Shown here piece after piece: positions 38,373 to 46,653 of a DNA stretch of 64,000 nt. The first letter of the stretch is position 1. The number at the start of each line of letters is the position of its first letter. The notes beneath the pieces are model-generated. The model ran no database searches, was not told the DNA's origin, and saw nothing but the letters and a program-made list of their open reading frames with translations. A program made the position numbers and the translations under genes. Source of the stretch: Pseudooctadecabacter jejudonensis (lineage in GTDB: Bacteria; Pseudomonadota; Alphaproteobacteria; Rhodobacterales; Rhodobacteraceae); assembly GCF_900172275.1 (NCBI RefSeq), contig NZ_FWFT01000002.1, positions 558,001-622,000 of the forward strand. The letters are read 5' to 3'.

Positions 38373-38401
38373 TTCTGATTGCATCCATGATTTGGGATAA
38401 T
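38373..38401 (+). promoter_or_regulatory. Candidate promoter of the 63-aa gene
   Basis: TTCTGA, 17 bases, then GATAAT (five of six in the -10). Transcription would begin near 38408, leaving a leader of about 66 bases that starts with the stem-loop at 38419. Confidence 0.45.
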
Positions 38402-38418
38402 CCGAGGAAAGTCTTGGG

Positions 38419-38455
38419 TGCCCATGGCGCAACCTCAATAAATTTGCCGTGGGCA
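38419..38455 (+). other. 5' leader stem-loop of the 63-aa gene
   Basis: TGCCCATGGC and GCCGTGGGCA can pair over ten positions with one G-U wobble around a 17-base loop. The hairpin ends just before the A-run and the ribosome site GGAG at 38462. It could stabilise the message or control translation. Confidence 0.55.
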
Positions 38456-38473
38456 AAAAACTGGAGAACGAAA

Positions 38474-38665
38474 ATGAAAAAATTTGCACTTGCTGCTGCA
38501 TTCGCTGGCGCTGCTTCCACTGCTTTCGCAGGTAACGTTGCTGCCCCGATCATCGAAATGGAACCTGTTGTAGTGATCGAAGAAACCGCTGGTTCTTCCT
38601 CCTCCGCAGGCCTGATCATTCCACTGATCCTGGTTGCTCTCATTGCTGCTGCAATGAACGACTAA
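38474..38665 (+). CDS. Small secreted or membrane protein, 63 residues
   Basis: Starts MKKFALAAAFAGAASTAFA-G, a clear Sec signal peptide. The mature part has an acidic stretch with conserved-looking EMEPVVVIEE, a Ser-rich spacer GSSSSAG and a C-terminal hydrophobic segment LIIPLILVALIAAAM. The result is a small membrane-anchored or assembled peptide with both ends hydrophobic. I recognise similar small proteins in Rhodobacterales but know no function. It is flanked by its own promoter, a leader hairpin and a strong terminator, as for a highly expressed monocistronic unit. Confidence 0.82.
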   Translation: MKKFALAAAFAGAASTAFAGNVAAPIIEMEPVVVIEETAGSSSSAGLIIPLILVALIAAAMND

Positions 38666-38686
38666 TCAATTCGACTGATTTAGAAG

Positions 38687-38717
38687 AAAGGCTGCCCGTT
38701 TGGGCAGCCTTTTTTTG
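38687..38717 (+). terminator. Intrinsic terminator after the 63-aa gene
   Basis: GGCTGCCC (38690-38697), loop GTTT, GGGCAGCC (38702-38709), then a run of seven T. The AAG-rich left flank may let it act for hemH from the other side too. Confidence 0.9.
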
Positions 38718-38744
38718 TGAGTGGCGATGTCGGAACGGGCTGTT

Positions 38745-39857
38745 TCAGTCCAGCCAACCTTTGAGATTTCTTTGAACAATACCAGTCAAAGCGTCCATAT
38801 GGGCGGCATCGTCGTTCAGGCAGGGGATGTACATGAACTCCTCGCCGCCGGCTTCTTCAAAGCTCTCTTTGATTTCTTCGTTGATCTCTTCCAACGTTTC
38901 GATGCAATCGGCTGAAAATGCAGGGGCACAGACTGCGATGTTCTTTTTGCCGTCTTCCTCAGCCAGACGGGCCACTTCCTCAACCGTGTAAGGTTTTAGC
39001 CATTCTTCGGGGCCAAAACGGCTTTGGAAGGTGGTGACGATTTGGGTGTCGTCCCAACCCAGTCTCTCTTTCAACAGGCGTGTCGTTTTCTGGCACTGAC
39101 AATGATAGGGATCGCCTTCCATCAGGTAGCGCTGCGGCACCCCGTGGTAGGAACACACCAAAATCTCCGGCTTGGTTTCGGCGGCGGCATAGGCGCGTTC
39201 GATAGATTGGGCCAGTGCTTCGATGTAGGCAGTGTCTTCGAAATAAGGCTCAACCACACGTGCGATGGGCTGCCATTTTTCTTCCATCAGAGCGCGAAAG
39301 AACTGGTCGTTTGCCGTTGCCGATGTGGCGCCTGCGTAGTGTGGATACAGCGGGAAAAACAAGATCTTCTGGCACCCGGCTTCAATCATCTCCTGCACTT
39401 TGGACTTTGTGGATGGATTGCCGTAACGCATGCAAAAATCAACGACGACATCATCGCCATAGACCGCATGAAGACGTTCCTTCATCGCGGCGGTCTGTGC
39501 TTTGGTGATGGTCAACAGCGGGCTTTCATCCGCCTCTTCGTTCCAGATGCTTTTATAGGCGGCACCACTGGAAAACGGTCGTTTTGTCAGGATGATCAGC
39601 TGCAACAAGGGCTGCCAGACCCAAGCGGAATAATCGACAACACGTTTGTCGCTGAGAAATTCATTAAGGTACCTGCGCATAGACCAGTAGTCGGTCGCGT
39701 CAGGCGTGCCGAGGTTGGCCAACAAAATACCAACCTTTCCGGGCTTAACTTTGGGGTGATCCGCGGGGGCGTGCACCGGGCAGACAGCGACGTCGTGCAT
39801 TGCGTCTTTTGATTTGGCGTCAAACATAGGGGCCTCGCGTGGATCAGCTGGGGTCAT
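38745..39857 (-). CDS. hemH: Ferrochelatase
   Basis: Inserts ferrous iron into protoporphyrin IX, the last step of heme synthesis. The 370-residue protein has LLANLGTPDATDYWSMRRYLNEFLSD at the N-terminus, MRYGNPS, ILFFPLYPHYAGATSAT, the active-site SYHGVPQRY and TFQSRFGPEEWLKPY, and FSADCIETLEEI. Candidate starts are ATG at 39857, 39827 and 39800; the first 30 residues are not conserved, so the true start could be later. It is probably monocistronic. Confidence 0.95.
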   Translation of the reverse strand: MTPADPREAPMFDAKSKDAMHDVAVCPVHAPADHPKVKPGKVGILLANLGTPDATDYWSMRRYLNEFLSDKRVVDYSAWVWQPLLQLIILTKRPFSSGAAYKSIWNEEADESPLLTITKAQTAAMKERLHAVYGDDVVVDFCMRYGNPSTKSKVQEMIEAGCQKILFFPLYPHYAGATSATANDQFFRALMEEKWQPIARVVEPYFEDTAYIEALAQSIERAYAAAETKPEILVCSYHGVPQRYLMEGDPYHCQCQKTTRLLKERLGWDDTQIVTTFQSRFGPEEWLKPYTVEEVARLAEEDGKKNIAVCAPAFSADCIETLEEINEEIKESFEEAGGEEFMYIPCLNDDAAHMDALTGIVQRNLKGWLD

Positions 39858-39887
39858 CGGGGTCAGATAACTGTATTACGGGCGTCG

Positions 39888-40709
39888 TCAATCTTTGGAC
39901 CGTATTAAAGGCGTCTCGGTTGTGTTTAGCACATCGGCCAGACGATGGGTCGCAGACCCAGGCCGCAGGGGTTTGGGCTGGCTGTCTGCGGGGGCCCATC
40001 CGGTCAGGGTGACAATCTCGAACGTCGCGGGGATGCGGCCGTCTTCTGTTGCAAATGCGGCCTGATAGGTGGCCGCCGCCTGACCAATGACCTGTCGGGG
40101 CGTGAACGTCTTTCGCCGCGCGTCCATCGCATTCGCTTCGCCCATGGCGCGCAGATCACGCATCAGGTGCAACGCGGTTTCATAGCTTGCGGTCAGTGGC
40201 ATCATATCAGCCACGGGAAGGGCAAAGCCCGCACGTTGGAGCAAGCCGCCCAGATCCCGGACCTCACCCATTGGCAAAATGCGGGGGGATAATCCGCCAG
40301 TCACCGCCGCCTCGGCCTCAGCCAATGCGGCGCGCAGTTCATGCAAAGTTTGGCCCGCGAATGTTGTGGCTATCAATAAACCATCCGGTTTGAGGGCGCG
40401 GCGACACTGCACCAGTTGTCCGATCGGGTCATCGGCCCAATGAAGCGAGAGCGCGTGGATAACCAAATCATGGGCGGCTTCGTCCAGTGATAAGACGTCC
40501 TCATCGGATACAATCTTGGCCTCTGGTATGCGGGCCCGCCAAAATTCTGGAAAACCCGTCACCACTGCGGGGGATGTAAAGGTTCTGTTAACCTCGATCA
40601 GTCTTTCTTGGACATCATCAGCCGCAGCCTCTTGCACGAACATTTCCGACGCGCGGGTTCTGTTGCGCATCAGGGCGGGGCGGTCGGTTAGGCGGGGTGG
40701 TGTCTCCAT
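39888..40709 (-). CDS. SAM-dependent methyltransferase, NDUFAF5/BioC-like
   Basis: A 273-residue methyltransferase-like protein that starts METPPRLTDRPALMRNR. It has HALSLHWADDPIGQL and ATTFAGQTLHELRAAL, features shared by BioC and by mitochondrial NDUFAF5, which hydroxylates an Arg of complex I. The alphaproteobacterial origin of mitochondria makes the latter attractive, but no biotin or nuo gene is near and the SAM motif I is not glycine-rich. The start at 40709 is chosen on the family pattern; ATG at 40736 would add nine residues and share its bases with the comF ATG. Confidence 0.75.
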   Translation of the reverse strand: METPPRLTDRPALMRNRTRASEMFVQEAAADDVQERLIEVNRTFTSPAVVTGFPEFWRARIPEAKIVSDEDVLSLDEAAHDLVIHALSLHWADDPIGQLVQCRRALKPDGLLIATTFAGQTLHELRAALAEAEAAVTGGLSPRILPMGEVRDLGGLLQRAGFALPVADMMPLTASYETALHLMRDLRAMGEANAMDARRKTFTPRQVIGQAAATYQAAFATEDGRIPATFEIVTLTGWAPADSQPKPLRPGSATHRLADVLNTTETPLIRSKD

Positions 40710-40734
40710 GCCCGTCAGATAGGGGGTTTGGTCC

Positions 40735-41457
40735 ATGTTGCAAAGTCTGATCCAGACGATCTATCCGCCTCAGTGCGTCATGTGTGATGCGCGGACGGAC
40801 GGAAACTTTGCCCTTTGCGGTGAATGCTGGCCCCTGACGCCGTTTATCGACGGTATGTGTTGTGACGCCTGTGGTCAGCCTTTGCCGGGTGCGGGCGCCC
40901 CTGATCCGACAATTTTATGTGATGATTGCATGACGATCGCGCGTCCATGGTCCAAGGGCCGCGCGGCGATGGTGTATAAGGATAAGGCACGCAGGCTGGT
41001 GCTGTCTTTGAAACACGGGGATCGGACGGATCTTGTGCGGGCGGCTGGGCCATGGCTTGCGCGGGGGGGGCGGGATGTTTTGATCGATGGTAGCCTTATC
41101 GTCCCTGTCCCTTTGCACAGATTTCGGCTGTTGAAGCGCAAATATAACCAAGCTGCATTGCTTGCAGGCCAATTGGGGCTTGTCACAGGGCTTGACGTTT
41201 TGCACGATGGCCTGCAGCGCCGCAAACATACCGCCCCACTTGAAGGCCATTCAAAAGATCAACGGTTTGCCGCCTTGACGGATGCGATAACACCCAACCC
41301 AAAACATGCGGATCAGATTAAGGGGCGTAAGGTCGTGATTGTTGATGACGTCATGACGTCGGGTGCGACTTTCGCCGCCGCGACGCAGGCCTGTTTTGCA
41401 GCAGGCGCGGATGACGTTTCCGTGCTTGCCCTAGCCCGCGTCGTCAAGGATGCGTAG
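40735..41457 (+). CDS. ComF-family phosphoribosyltransferase-like protein
   Basis: A 240-residue protein with an N-terminal zinc-ribbon part (CVMCDAR, CGECW, CDACGQPLPG, CDDCM) and a C-terminal phosphoribosyltransferase domain with the PRPP loop VVIVDDVMTSGAT (about 199-211). ComF proteins aid DNA uptake in naturally competent species; in others the role is unclear. A ribosome site AGGGGG is 10 bases upstream. The ATG lies at or next to the start of the divergent methyltransferase. Confidence 0.9.
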   Translation: MLQSLIQTIYPPQCVMCDARTDGNFALCGECWPLTPFIDGMCCDACGQPLPGAGAPDPTILCDDCMTIARPWSKGRAAMVYKDKARRLVLSLKHGDRTDLVRAAGPWLARGGRDVLIDGSLIVPVPLHRFRLLKRKYNQAALLAGQLGLVTGLDVLHDGLQRRKHTAPLEGHSKDQRFAALTDAITPNPKHADQIKGRKVVIVDDVMTSGATFAAATQACFAAGADDVSVLALARVVKDA

Positions 41458-41485
41458 ATAGGGGCAAACCTTGAAAGGAATGCCA

Positions 41486-41743
41486 ATGGCCACCGTTGAA
41501 CTTTATACCACTCCGATTTGTGGTTTTTGCCACGCAGCGAAACGACTGCTAACGTCCAAGGGCGTCAGCTTTAGCGAGGTTGACGTGATGGCGGACCCGT
41601 CCCGTCGCGCTGAGATGACACAGCGTGCCAATGGGGGTCGCACCGTTCCGCAAATCTTCATCAACGGTCAACATATTGGTGGCAGTGACGATCTGCACGC
41701 ATTGGATCGCGCCGGCAAACTGGACGCGCTTTTGTCCGCGTGA
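41486..41743 (+). CDS. grxC: Glutaredoxin (GrxC-type)
   Basis: An 85-residue thiol-disulfide oxidoreductase that uses glutathione. The active site is CGFC (about 11-14) rather than the usual CPYC, followed by HAAKRLL; TVPQIFINGQHIGGSDDL gives the cis-Pro and the GSH-binding GG. The start at 41486 has AAAGGA 6 bases upstream; in-frame ATG at 41480 and TTG at 41471 are possible. The stop overlaps the next GTG start. Confidence 0.93.
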   Translation: MATVELYTTPICGFCHAAKRLLTSKGVSFSEVDVMADPSRRAEMTQRANGGRTVPQIFINGQHIGGSDDLHALDRAGKLDALLSA

Positions 41744-42591
41744 AGATTGCGCTTCTCCAGCTGACGTCCTCCGATCATCCACAAGAGAACTGCGCCGTCA
41801 CATGCGATTTAATCGCACGGGCGGCCAAGGAGGGGGCCGCGTTTATCTGCACGCCCGAAGTCACGAATTGCGTCAGCATGGATCGCGCACATCAGGCGGA
41901 GGTTTTGCGACATCAAGATGATGACGCGACCTTGGCGGCATTTCGTGCTGCTGCGGCCAGCAACGATGTCTGGCTGTCTGTCGGGTCTTTGGCCCTAAAG
42001 GGTGGGGCTGATGGTCGGTTTGTGAACCGGTCATTTCTGATCGCGCCAAACGGCGACATTGCCGCTTGGTATGACAAAATCCATATGTTCGACGTCCGGG
42101 TGAGCGATACGGAAACCTATGCCGAATCCTCTGGCTATGCGCCCGGTGATCGCGCTGTGGTGTGCGACGCAGGCTTTGCCAAGATCGGGCTGACGGTGTG
42201 CTATGATCTGCGGTTCCCGCATTTGCATCGCGCGCTGGCGAAAGCGGGCGCAGATATTTTGCTGCTGCCGTCTGCCTTTTCACCTGTCACAGGCGCGGCA
42301 CATTGGGAAACCTTGCTGCGGGCCCGTGCGATTGAAACGGGGTGCTATGTCATCGCCGCCGCACAAACGGGCACCCATGCCGCGCAAACAGGCAGGGACC
42401 GCCAGACGTACGGGCACTCTGTCGTGATCGCCCCATGGGGAGAGGTTTTGGCAGACGCTGGAACAGATCCCTGCATCCTTCACGTTGAAATTGATCTCTC
42501 AGAGGTGTCTAAAGCACGTAGGCGTATTCCTGCGCTGACCCATGACAGAGATTTCAGCGGCCCAGAAGTGTATGAGTTCCCAAACAGATAG
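41740..42591 (+). CDS. Carbon-nitrogen hydrolase (nitrilase superfamily, Nit1/2-like)
   Basis: A 283-residue amidase-fold protein. The catalytic triad is visible: Glu in CTPEVTN (about 44), Lys in WYDKIHMFDV (about 111) and Cys in LTVCYDLRFP (about 152). Order and spacing fit Nit-type omega-amidases such as deaminated-glutathione amidase, which would suit a place right behind a glutaredoxin. It starts with GTG overlapping the grxC stop (GTGA) and overlaps MarR by 20 bases. Confidence 0.9.
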   Translation: MKIALLQLTSSDHPQENCAVTCDLIARAAKEGAAFICTPEVTNCVSMDRAHQAEVLRHQDDDATLAAFRAAAASNDVWLSVGSLALKGGADGRFVNRSFLIAPNGDIAAWYDKIHMFDVRVSDTETYAESSGYAPGDRAVVCDAGFAKIGLTVCYDLRFPHLHRALAKAGADILLLPSAFSPVTGAAHWETLLRARAIETGCYVIAAAQTGTHAAQTGRDRQTYGHSVVIAPWGEVLADAGTDPCILHVEIDLSEVSKARRRIPALTHDRDFSGPEVYEFPNR

Positions 42592-43015
42592 CCTTGCCGT
42601 CGCGCTGTTCAGCGAGATTTTAACCGTTGATCAGTTGGCCCGTAACAACGTGGCCAAGGCGTTGCCGCGTGGCATGGTGCTGTCGCATTTTTCTGTGCTG
42701 AACCATCTGGCGCGGACGCAGTCCGAACGGTCTCCTGCACAACTGGCGCGGACGTTTCATCTGACCCGCGGTGCGATGACGAACACGCTGCGCAAGCTCG
42801 AAACCTCGGGGTATATTCATATCCGCCCCGATTGGGACGATGCCCGCCGAAAGATGGTGACGATCAGCCCAGCGGGCCGCAGCGCGCGTGATGCAGCATT
42901 GGCCGCCATTGCCCCCATCATCGCCGATGCAGTGGATCAGATCGGCGTCGATAAGGTGCGGGCTATCTTGCCGGTATTACGCGATTTACGCATTCAGCTG
43001 AGCGAAAGTGAGTGA
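42572..43015 (+). CDS. MarR-family transcriptional regulator
   Basis: A 147-residue winged-helix protein: SPAQLARTFHLTRGAMTNTLRKLETSGYIHIRPDWDDARRKMVTISPAGR is the recognition helix and wing. Such regulators usually sense phenolic or oxidative ligands. The start at 42572 has AGAAG nearby; an ATG at 42542 would add ten residues. No operator is evident. It is cotranscribed with the nitrilase and the GNAT gene (GTGA overlap). Confidence 0.87.
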   Translation: MSSQTDSLAVALFSEILTVDQLARNNVAKALPRGMVLSHFSVLNHLARTQSERSPAQLARTFHLTRGAMTNTLRKLETSGYIHIRPDWDDARRKMVTISPAGRSARDAALAAIAPIIADAVDQIGVDKVRAILPVLRDLRIQLSESE

Positions 43016-43797
43016 CCCTTAAGTCGCTTGAGATGCGAAGTGAGCTTTTGACCCTCACGGATATCTCCCATCTGACGTGGCACGACGGCTATGCCGTCCA
43101 ACGCACTCCGAGTGAGCCGAATTTCTGGCATGGCAACCAAATCATCCTGCAGCATAACAAGTTTACCGCAGATGAAGCTTTCGCGATGTTCGAACGCGCC
43201 TTTCCGGATGCGTCTCATCGGTCTGTGGTTTGGGATATGCCCGAACTTGCCCGCGCCGACCTGCCCGATTTCACCCACCTTGGCGGCGTCGTGGACAGCA
43301 CAGATGCCTTAACGCTGCAAAGCCAGATTGCCCCGGCGGATATTCCGGACGGAATTGATATTCGACCGATCGAAGGGGACGCCGATTGGGCGCAGGTGCT
43401 GGACCTGATGGATGAGGTCGGCATCGAGGAAGGATATCCCGCCGATACCCATCGGCCATTCCTTGAGAAACGAAACATCAACCGCCGTGCGTTGATCGCC
43501 AAAGACATGGGACAGTGGTTCGGCGCATTTGAGAGCGGCATGCTGGTGGGACACATGGGCCTGTTCCATGACGCGTCGGTGGCCCGTTATCAATGTGTTG
43601 AAACGAAGATGACCCACCGCAGGCGTGGCATTTGCGCCGTGCTCTTGCGGGTGTCGGCCCTATGGGCGCTGGGCCGTGCGCCCGATGCGACAGTCACAAT
43701 TGTCGCCGAGACTGACAGCGATGCAGGCCGGTTGTACCGCCGTATGGGGTTTGCCTGGGCGGAAACGATCCATTGTGCCGTGAAGGCGGGCTATTGA
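43012..43797 (+). CDS. GNAT-family N-acetyltransferase
   Basis: A 261-residue protein. The C-terminal half (about 120-261) has the acetyl-CoA fold, with [18 protein letters not shown] as the R/Q-x-x-G-x-G/A pyrophosphate loop (RRGICA) and [14 protein letters not shown] as the last strand. The N-terminal half (1-115) is not recognised and may be a second, degenerate GNAT domain. Substrate unknown. It starts with GTG overlapping the MarR stop; ATG at 43033 is an alternative. Its end overlaps convergent ubiG by 7 bases. Confidence 0.82.
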   Translation: MTLKSLEMRSELLTLTDISHLTWHDGYAVQRTPSEPNFWHGNQIILQHNKFTADEAFAMFERAFPDASHRSVVWDMPELARADLPDFTHLGGVVDSTDALTLQSQIAPADIPDGIDIRPIEGDADWAQVLDLMDEVGIEEGYPADTHRPFLEKRNINRRALIAKDMGQWFGAFESGMLVGHMGLFHDASVARYQCVETKMTHRRRGICAVLLRVSALWALGRAPDATVTIVAETDSDAGRLYRRMGFAWAETIHCAVKAGY

Positions 43798-44543
43798 CCC
43801 TCGGGCTTCAACGCTGCCGTGACATAGTTCACGGAAAGATCACGATCTGAGATTGACCAGCTCCACCCTAGAAAATCAAATTTGAACCCTTTGCGATCCA
43901 CAGGGTTCAGCCCCGCCTGTTCCATCAGATCGAACAGCTCATCGGGGGTGATAAATTTGTTCCATTCGTGGGTGCCCTTGGGCAGCCACCGCATCACGTA
44001 TTCCGCGCCGACAATAGCCATGGCGAAACTTTTGGGATTGCGATTGATGGTGGAGCAGATGTGCAAGCCACCCGGTTTCAAAAGCTGCTGACAGGCTGTC
44101 AGGTAGGACAGGGGGTCCGCCACGTGTTCGACGACCTCCATGTTCAAAACGATATCGAATTGTTCACCTGCCGCTGCCATGTCCTCTGCCGTTGTGTGCC
44201 GATAATCGATGGTCAGGCCGGATTGTTCGGCGTGAACCATGGCGACCGGAATATTGCGTTCCGCCGCATCGGCGCCGACCACATCGGCCCCCAAACGCGC
44301 CATGGGTTCGCACAGCAGGCCACCGCCACACCCGATATCCAGAATCCGTAGACCAGCAAACGGGGCATCCGTTGTCAGATCTCGATCAAACTCTGCCGCG
44401 ATCTGACTGGTGATGTAATCCAGCCGCGTCGGGTTGAGCATGTGGAGGGGTTTGAATTTACCTTCGAGATCCCACCACTCGGCCGCCATGGCCTCAAACT
44501 TGGCGATCTCGCCAGGGTCGACTGTTGTTTGTGCGTTTTGCAT
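43791..44543 (-). CDS. ubiG: 3-demethylubiquinol/2-polyprenyl-6-hydroxyphenol O-methyltransferase UbiG
   Basis: Does both O-methylations of ubiquinone synthesis. The 250-residue form starts [34 protein letters not shown], the typical UbiG N-terminus, and has the SAM motif [26 protein letters not shown] and the [10 protein letters not shown] segment. The start at 44543 follows GGAGAG; the frame can be extended by 13 residues to 44582. It is divergent from pip. Confidence 0.95.
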   Translation of the reverse strand: MQNAQTTVDPGEIAKFEAMAAEWWDLEGKFKPLHMLNPTRLDYITSQIAAEFDRDLTTDAPFAGLRILDIGCGGGLLCEPMARLGADVVGADAAERNIPVAMVHAEQSGLTIDYRHTTAEDMAAAGEQFDIVLNMEVVEHVADPLSYLTACQQLLKPGGLHICSTINRNPKSFAMAIVGAEYVMRWLPKGTHEWNKFITPDELFDLMEQAGLNPVDRKGFKFDFLGWSWSISDRDLSVNYVTAALKPEGQ

Positions 44544-44618
44544 GGGTCTCTCCGAAAGTTTGGCCGAGGGGCGCGGCTTCATCTGGGCAATGTTTATACC
44601 GCGCTATATAGGTCGGCT

Positions 44619-45605
44619 ATGGATAAGGTCTCAGGACAAAACCGCCCAGGCGTGCATCTTTTTCCACCTATCGATCCCTTTGATCAGCAAATGCTGGACG
44701 TGGGCGATGGGCACCGCGTCTATGTCGAACAATGCGGCAACCCACAAGGGCGGCCTGTCGTCGTGTTCCATGGCGGACCGGGGGGCGGATGCAGCCCCAT
44801 GATGCGGCGGTATTTCGACCCTGCGATTTATCGGGTCATTCTGTTTGATCAACGCGGGTGCGGTCGGTCGCGGCCTCATGCCAGCGTAGAAAACAACACG
44901 ACATGGCACTTAGTGGCAGACATCGAATTGATCCGCCGGACCCTCGATATTGAGAAGTGGATCGTCTTTGGGGGAAGCTGGGGCGCAACGCTCGCTTTGA
45001 TTTATGCGCAGGCCCATCCAACGGCCGTCACCCATCTGATTTTGCGCGGAGTGTTCCTTGCCACACAGCGAGAGTTGGACTGGTTTTATGGTGGCGGTGC
45101 AGGGCAATTCTGGCCGGAGCTTTGGGCCCAATTCGAAGGGCTGATCCCACCTGACGAACGCGACGATATGATCGCAGCCTATTACCGGCGCTTGTTTTCT
45201 GGCGATACGATGATCGAAACCCGCTACGCCCGCGCATGGGCCGCGTGGGAAAACGCGCTTGCGTCCATCGACAGTGAGGGCGCTGGCGGGTCTGGTCCGG
45301 CTGAATATGCACGCGCCTTTGCCCGTCTTGAAAACCACTATTTTGCAAACAGTTGCTTTCTGGATGAAAGCACACAGATCCTGAACAACATGCGCAAGAT
45401 CGACCATATTCCCGGGGTGATCGTGCAGGGCCGTTTTGACATGATCTGTCCGCCCGCGTCTGCCTATGCCTTGTCGCGCCTTTGGCCTGCCAGCCGTCTG
45501 AAGATGGTCGCAAAAGCAGGGCATGCGCTGTCAGAGCGCGGCATATCGGAGGAGCTGATCAGGACAATGAACACCATCGGAGTCTCAAAAATCGCGAAAA
45601 TATAG
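44619..45605 (+). CDS. pip: Prolyl aminopeptidase (proline iminopeptidase)
   Basis: Releases N-terminal proline from peptides. The 328-residue alpha/beta hydrolase has the oxyanion HGGPGGG (about 50-56), the nucleophile in GGSWGATLALIYA, IVQGRFDMICPP for the Asp and AGHALSE for the His. Pip-specific PHASVENNTTWHLVADIE is present. The start ATG at 44619 is 76 bases from the ubiG start in divergent direction. Confidence 0.93.
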   Translation: MDKVSGQNRPGVHLFPPIDPFDQQMLDVGDGHRVYVEQCGNPQGRPVVVFHGGPGGGCSPMMRRYFDPAIYRVILFDQRGCGRSRPHASVENNTTWHLVADIELIRRTLDIEKWIVFGGSWGATLALIYAQAHPTAVTHLILRGVFLATQRELDWFYGGGAGQFWPELWAQFEGLIPPDERDDMIAAYYRRLFSGDTMIETRYARAWAAWENALASIDSEGAGGSGPAEYARAFARLENHYFANSCFLDESTQILNNMRKIDHIPGVIVQGRFDMICPPASAYALSRLWPASRLKMVAKAGHALSERGISEELIRTMNTIGVSKIAKI

Positions 45606-45640
45606 GGGGTTGAAAGCTAAGTCCCAGCCGTTACGCTGAA

Positions 45641-45658
45641 CCCCAAGGAAACTTGGGG
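45641..45658 (+). promoter_or_regulatory. GNRA-capped hairpin over the ribosome site of the importer operon
   Basis: CCCCAAG, tetraloop GAAA, CTTGGGG: a perfect 7-base-pair stem. Its right arm supplies the GGGGA ribosome site for the TTG start at 45667, so folding would hide it. It could be a translational control element or a chance hairpin. Confidence 0.55.
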
Positions 45659-45666
45659 ACAAACGC

Positions 45667-46653
45667 TTGTCATCTCTTATACGGATTATTCTCCAACGTC
45701 TTGCTTTAGGCCTTTTGACGTTGTTCGTGGTCTCAATCGTCATCTTTGTTGCAGTGAACCTTTTGCCTGGTGACTTTGCCGAGGCGATTTTGGGGCAGGG
45801 TGCGACACCGGAATCGGTGGCGAAGATCCGGCAGGACCTTGGCCTCGATCAGCCGATGGTTGTCCGGTATTTCGACTGGCTGGTCGGCATGTTGACGTTT
45901 GATCTGGGCACCAGTTTCGCACAGCTGAACTTTGCGAATTTTGGTGGGGCAGGGTCCGTCACAGTGGCCGAACAGATTGCCCCGCGTTTGTCGAACACGA
46001 TGTTCTTGGCGACCGTAACCGCCTGTATCGCGGTTCCTTTGGCAGTGACTTTGGGCATCCTTGCGGCGCTGTATCGCAATACGGCCTTCGACAAAGCGGC
46101 CAACATGTTCACGCTTAGCTCGATCTCCAGCCCTGAGTTCTTCATGGCCTACATCCTGATCCTGTTTTTGGCGGTGCTGAACCCGATCTTCCCAAGCCTG
46201 TCCAACATCTTTGAGGGCATGCCGTTTTCCGAACGGTTGGAAAAATCCATGTTGCCTGCGTTGACGCTGACCCTGGTTGTCACAGCGCACATGATGCGGA
46301 TGACACGGGCGGCGATCATCAACCTGTTGGCCTCCCCCTATATTGAAATGGCGCGCCTGAAGGGCCTGAGCCCCATGCGGGTGATCGTCAAACACGCGCT
46401 GCCCAATGCGCTGGCGCCGATTATCAACGTGATTGCACTGAACCTTGCTTACCTCATCACCGGTGTGGTCGTGGTCGAGGTTGTGTTTGTTTATCCTGGC
46501 ATTGGTCAGCTGTTCGTCGACAGCGTGAAAATTCGCGATATCCCTGTGGTGCAAGCCTGCTGCCTGATCTTTGCCGCCGCATACATCCTTTTGAACCTGA
46601 CCGCTGACATCTTGTCGATTGTGTCCAACCCACGTCTGAGGCACCCGAAATGA
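45667..46653 (+). CDS. Peptide/oligopeptide ABC importer permease 1 (DppB/OppB-like)
   Basis: A 328-residue inner-membrane protein with six segments and the Opp-type N-terminus (LLTLFVVSIVIFVAVNLLPGD). The EAA loop reads EMARLKGLSPMRVIVKHALPNALAPII (about 238-264). It starts with TTG at 45667, GGGGA lying 8 bases upstream in a hairpin. It is the first gene of permease-permease-ATPase-binding protein. Substrate is probably peptide or a related solute; not shown by sequence. Confidence 0.9.
   Translation: MSSLIRIILQRLALGLLTLFVVSIVIFVAVNLLPGDFAEAILGQGATPESVAKIRQDLGLDQPMVVRYFDWLVGMLTFDLGTSFAQLNFANFGGAGSVTVAEQIAPRLSNTMFLATVTACIAVPLAVTLGILAALYRNTAFDKAANMFTLSSISSPEFFMAYILILFLAVLNPIFPSLSNIFEGMPFSERLEKSMLPALTLTLVVTAHMMRMTRAAIINLLASPYIEMARLKGLSPMRVIVKHALPNALAPIINVIALNLAYLITGVVVVEVVFVYPGIGQLFVDSVKIRDIPVVQACCLIFAAAYILLNLTADILSIVSNPRLRHPK

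Noticed and set aside
38404-38413. GAGGAAAGTC, resembling the start of RNase P RNA
   Set aside because: Only the short motif matches; the remaining conserved parts are missing and a protein gene begins 60 bases later.
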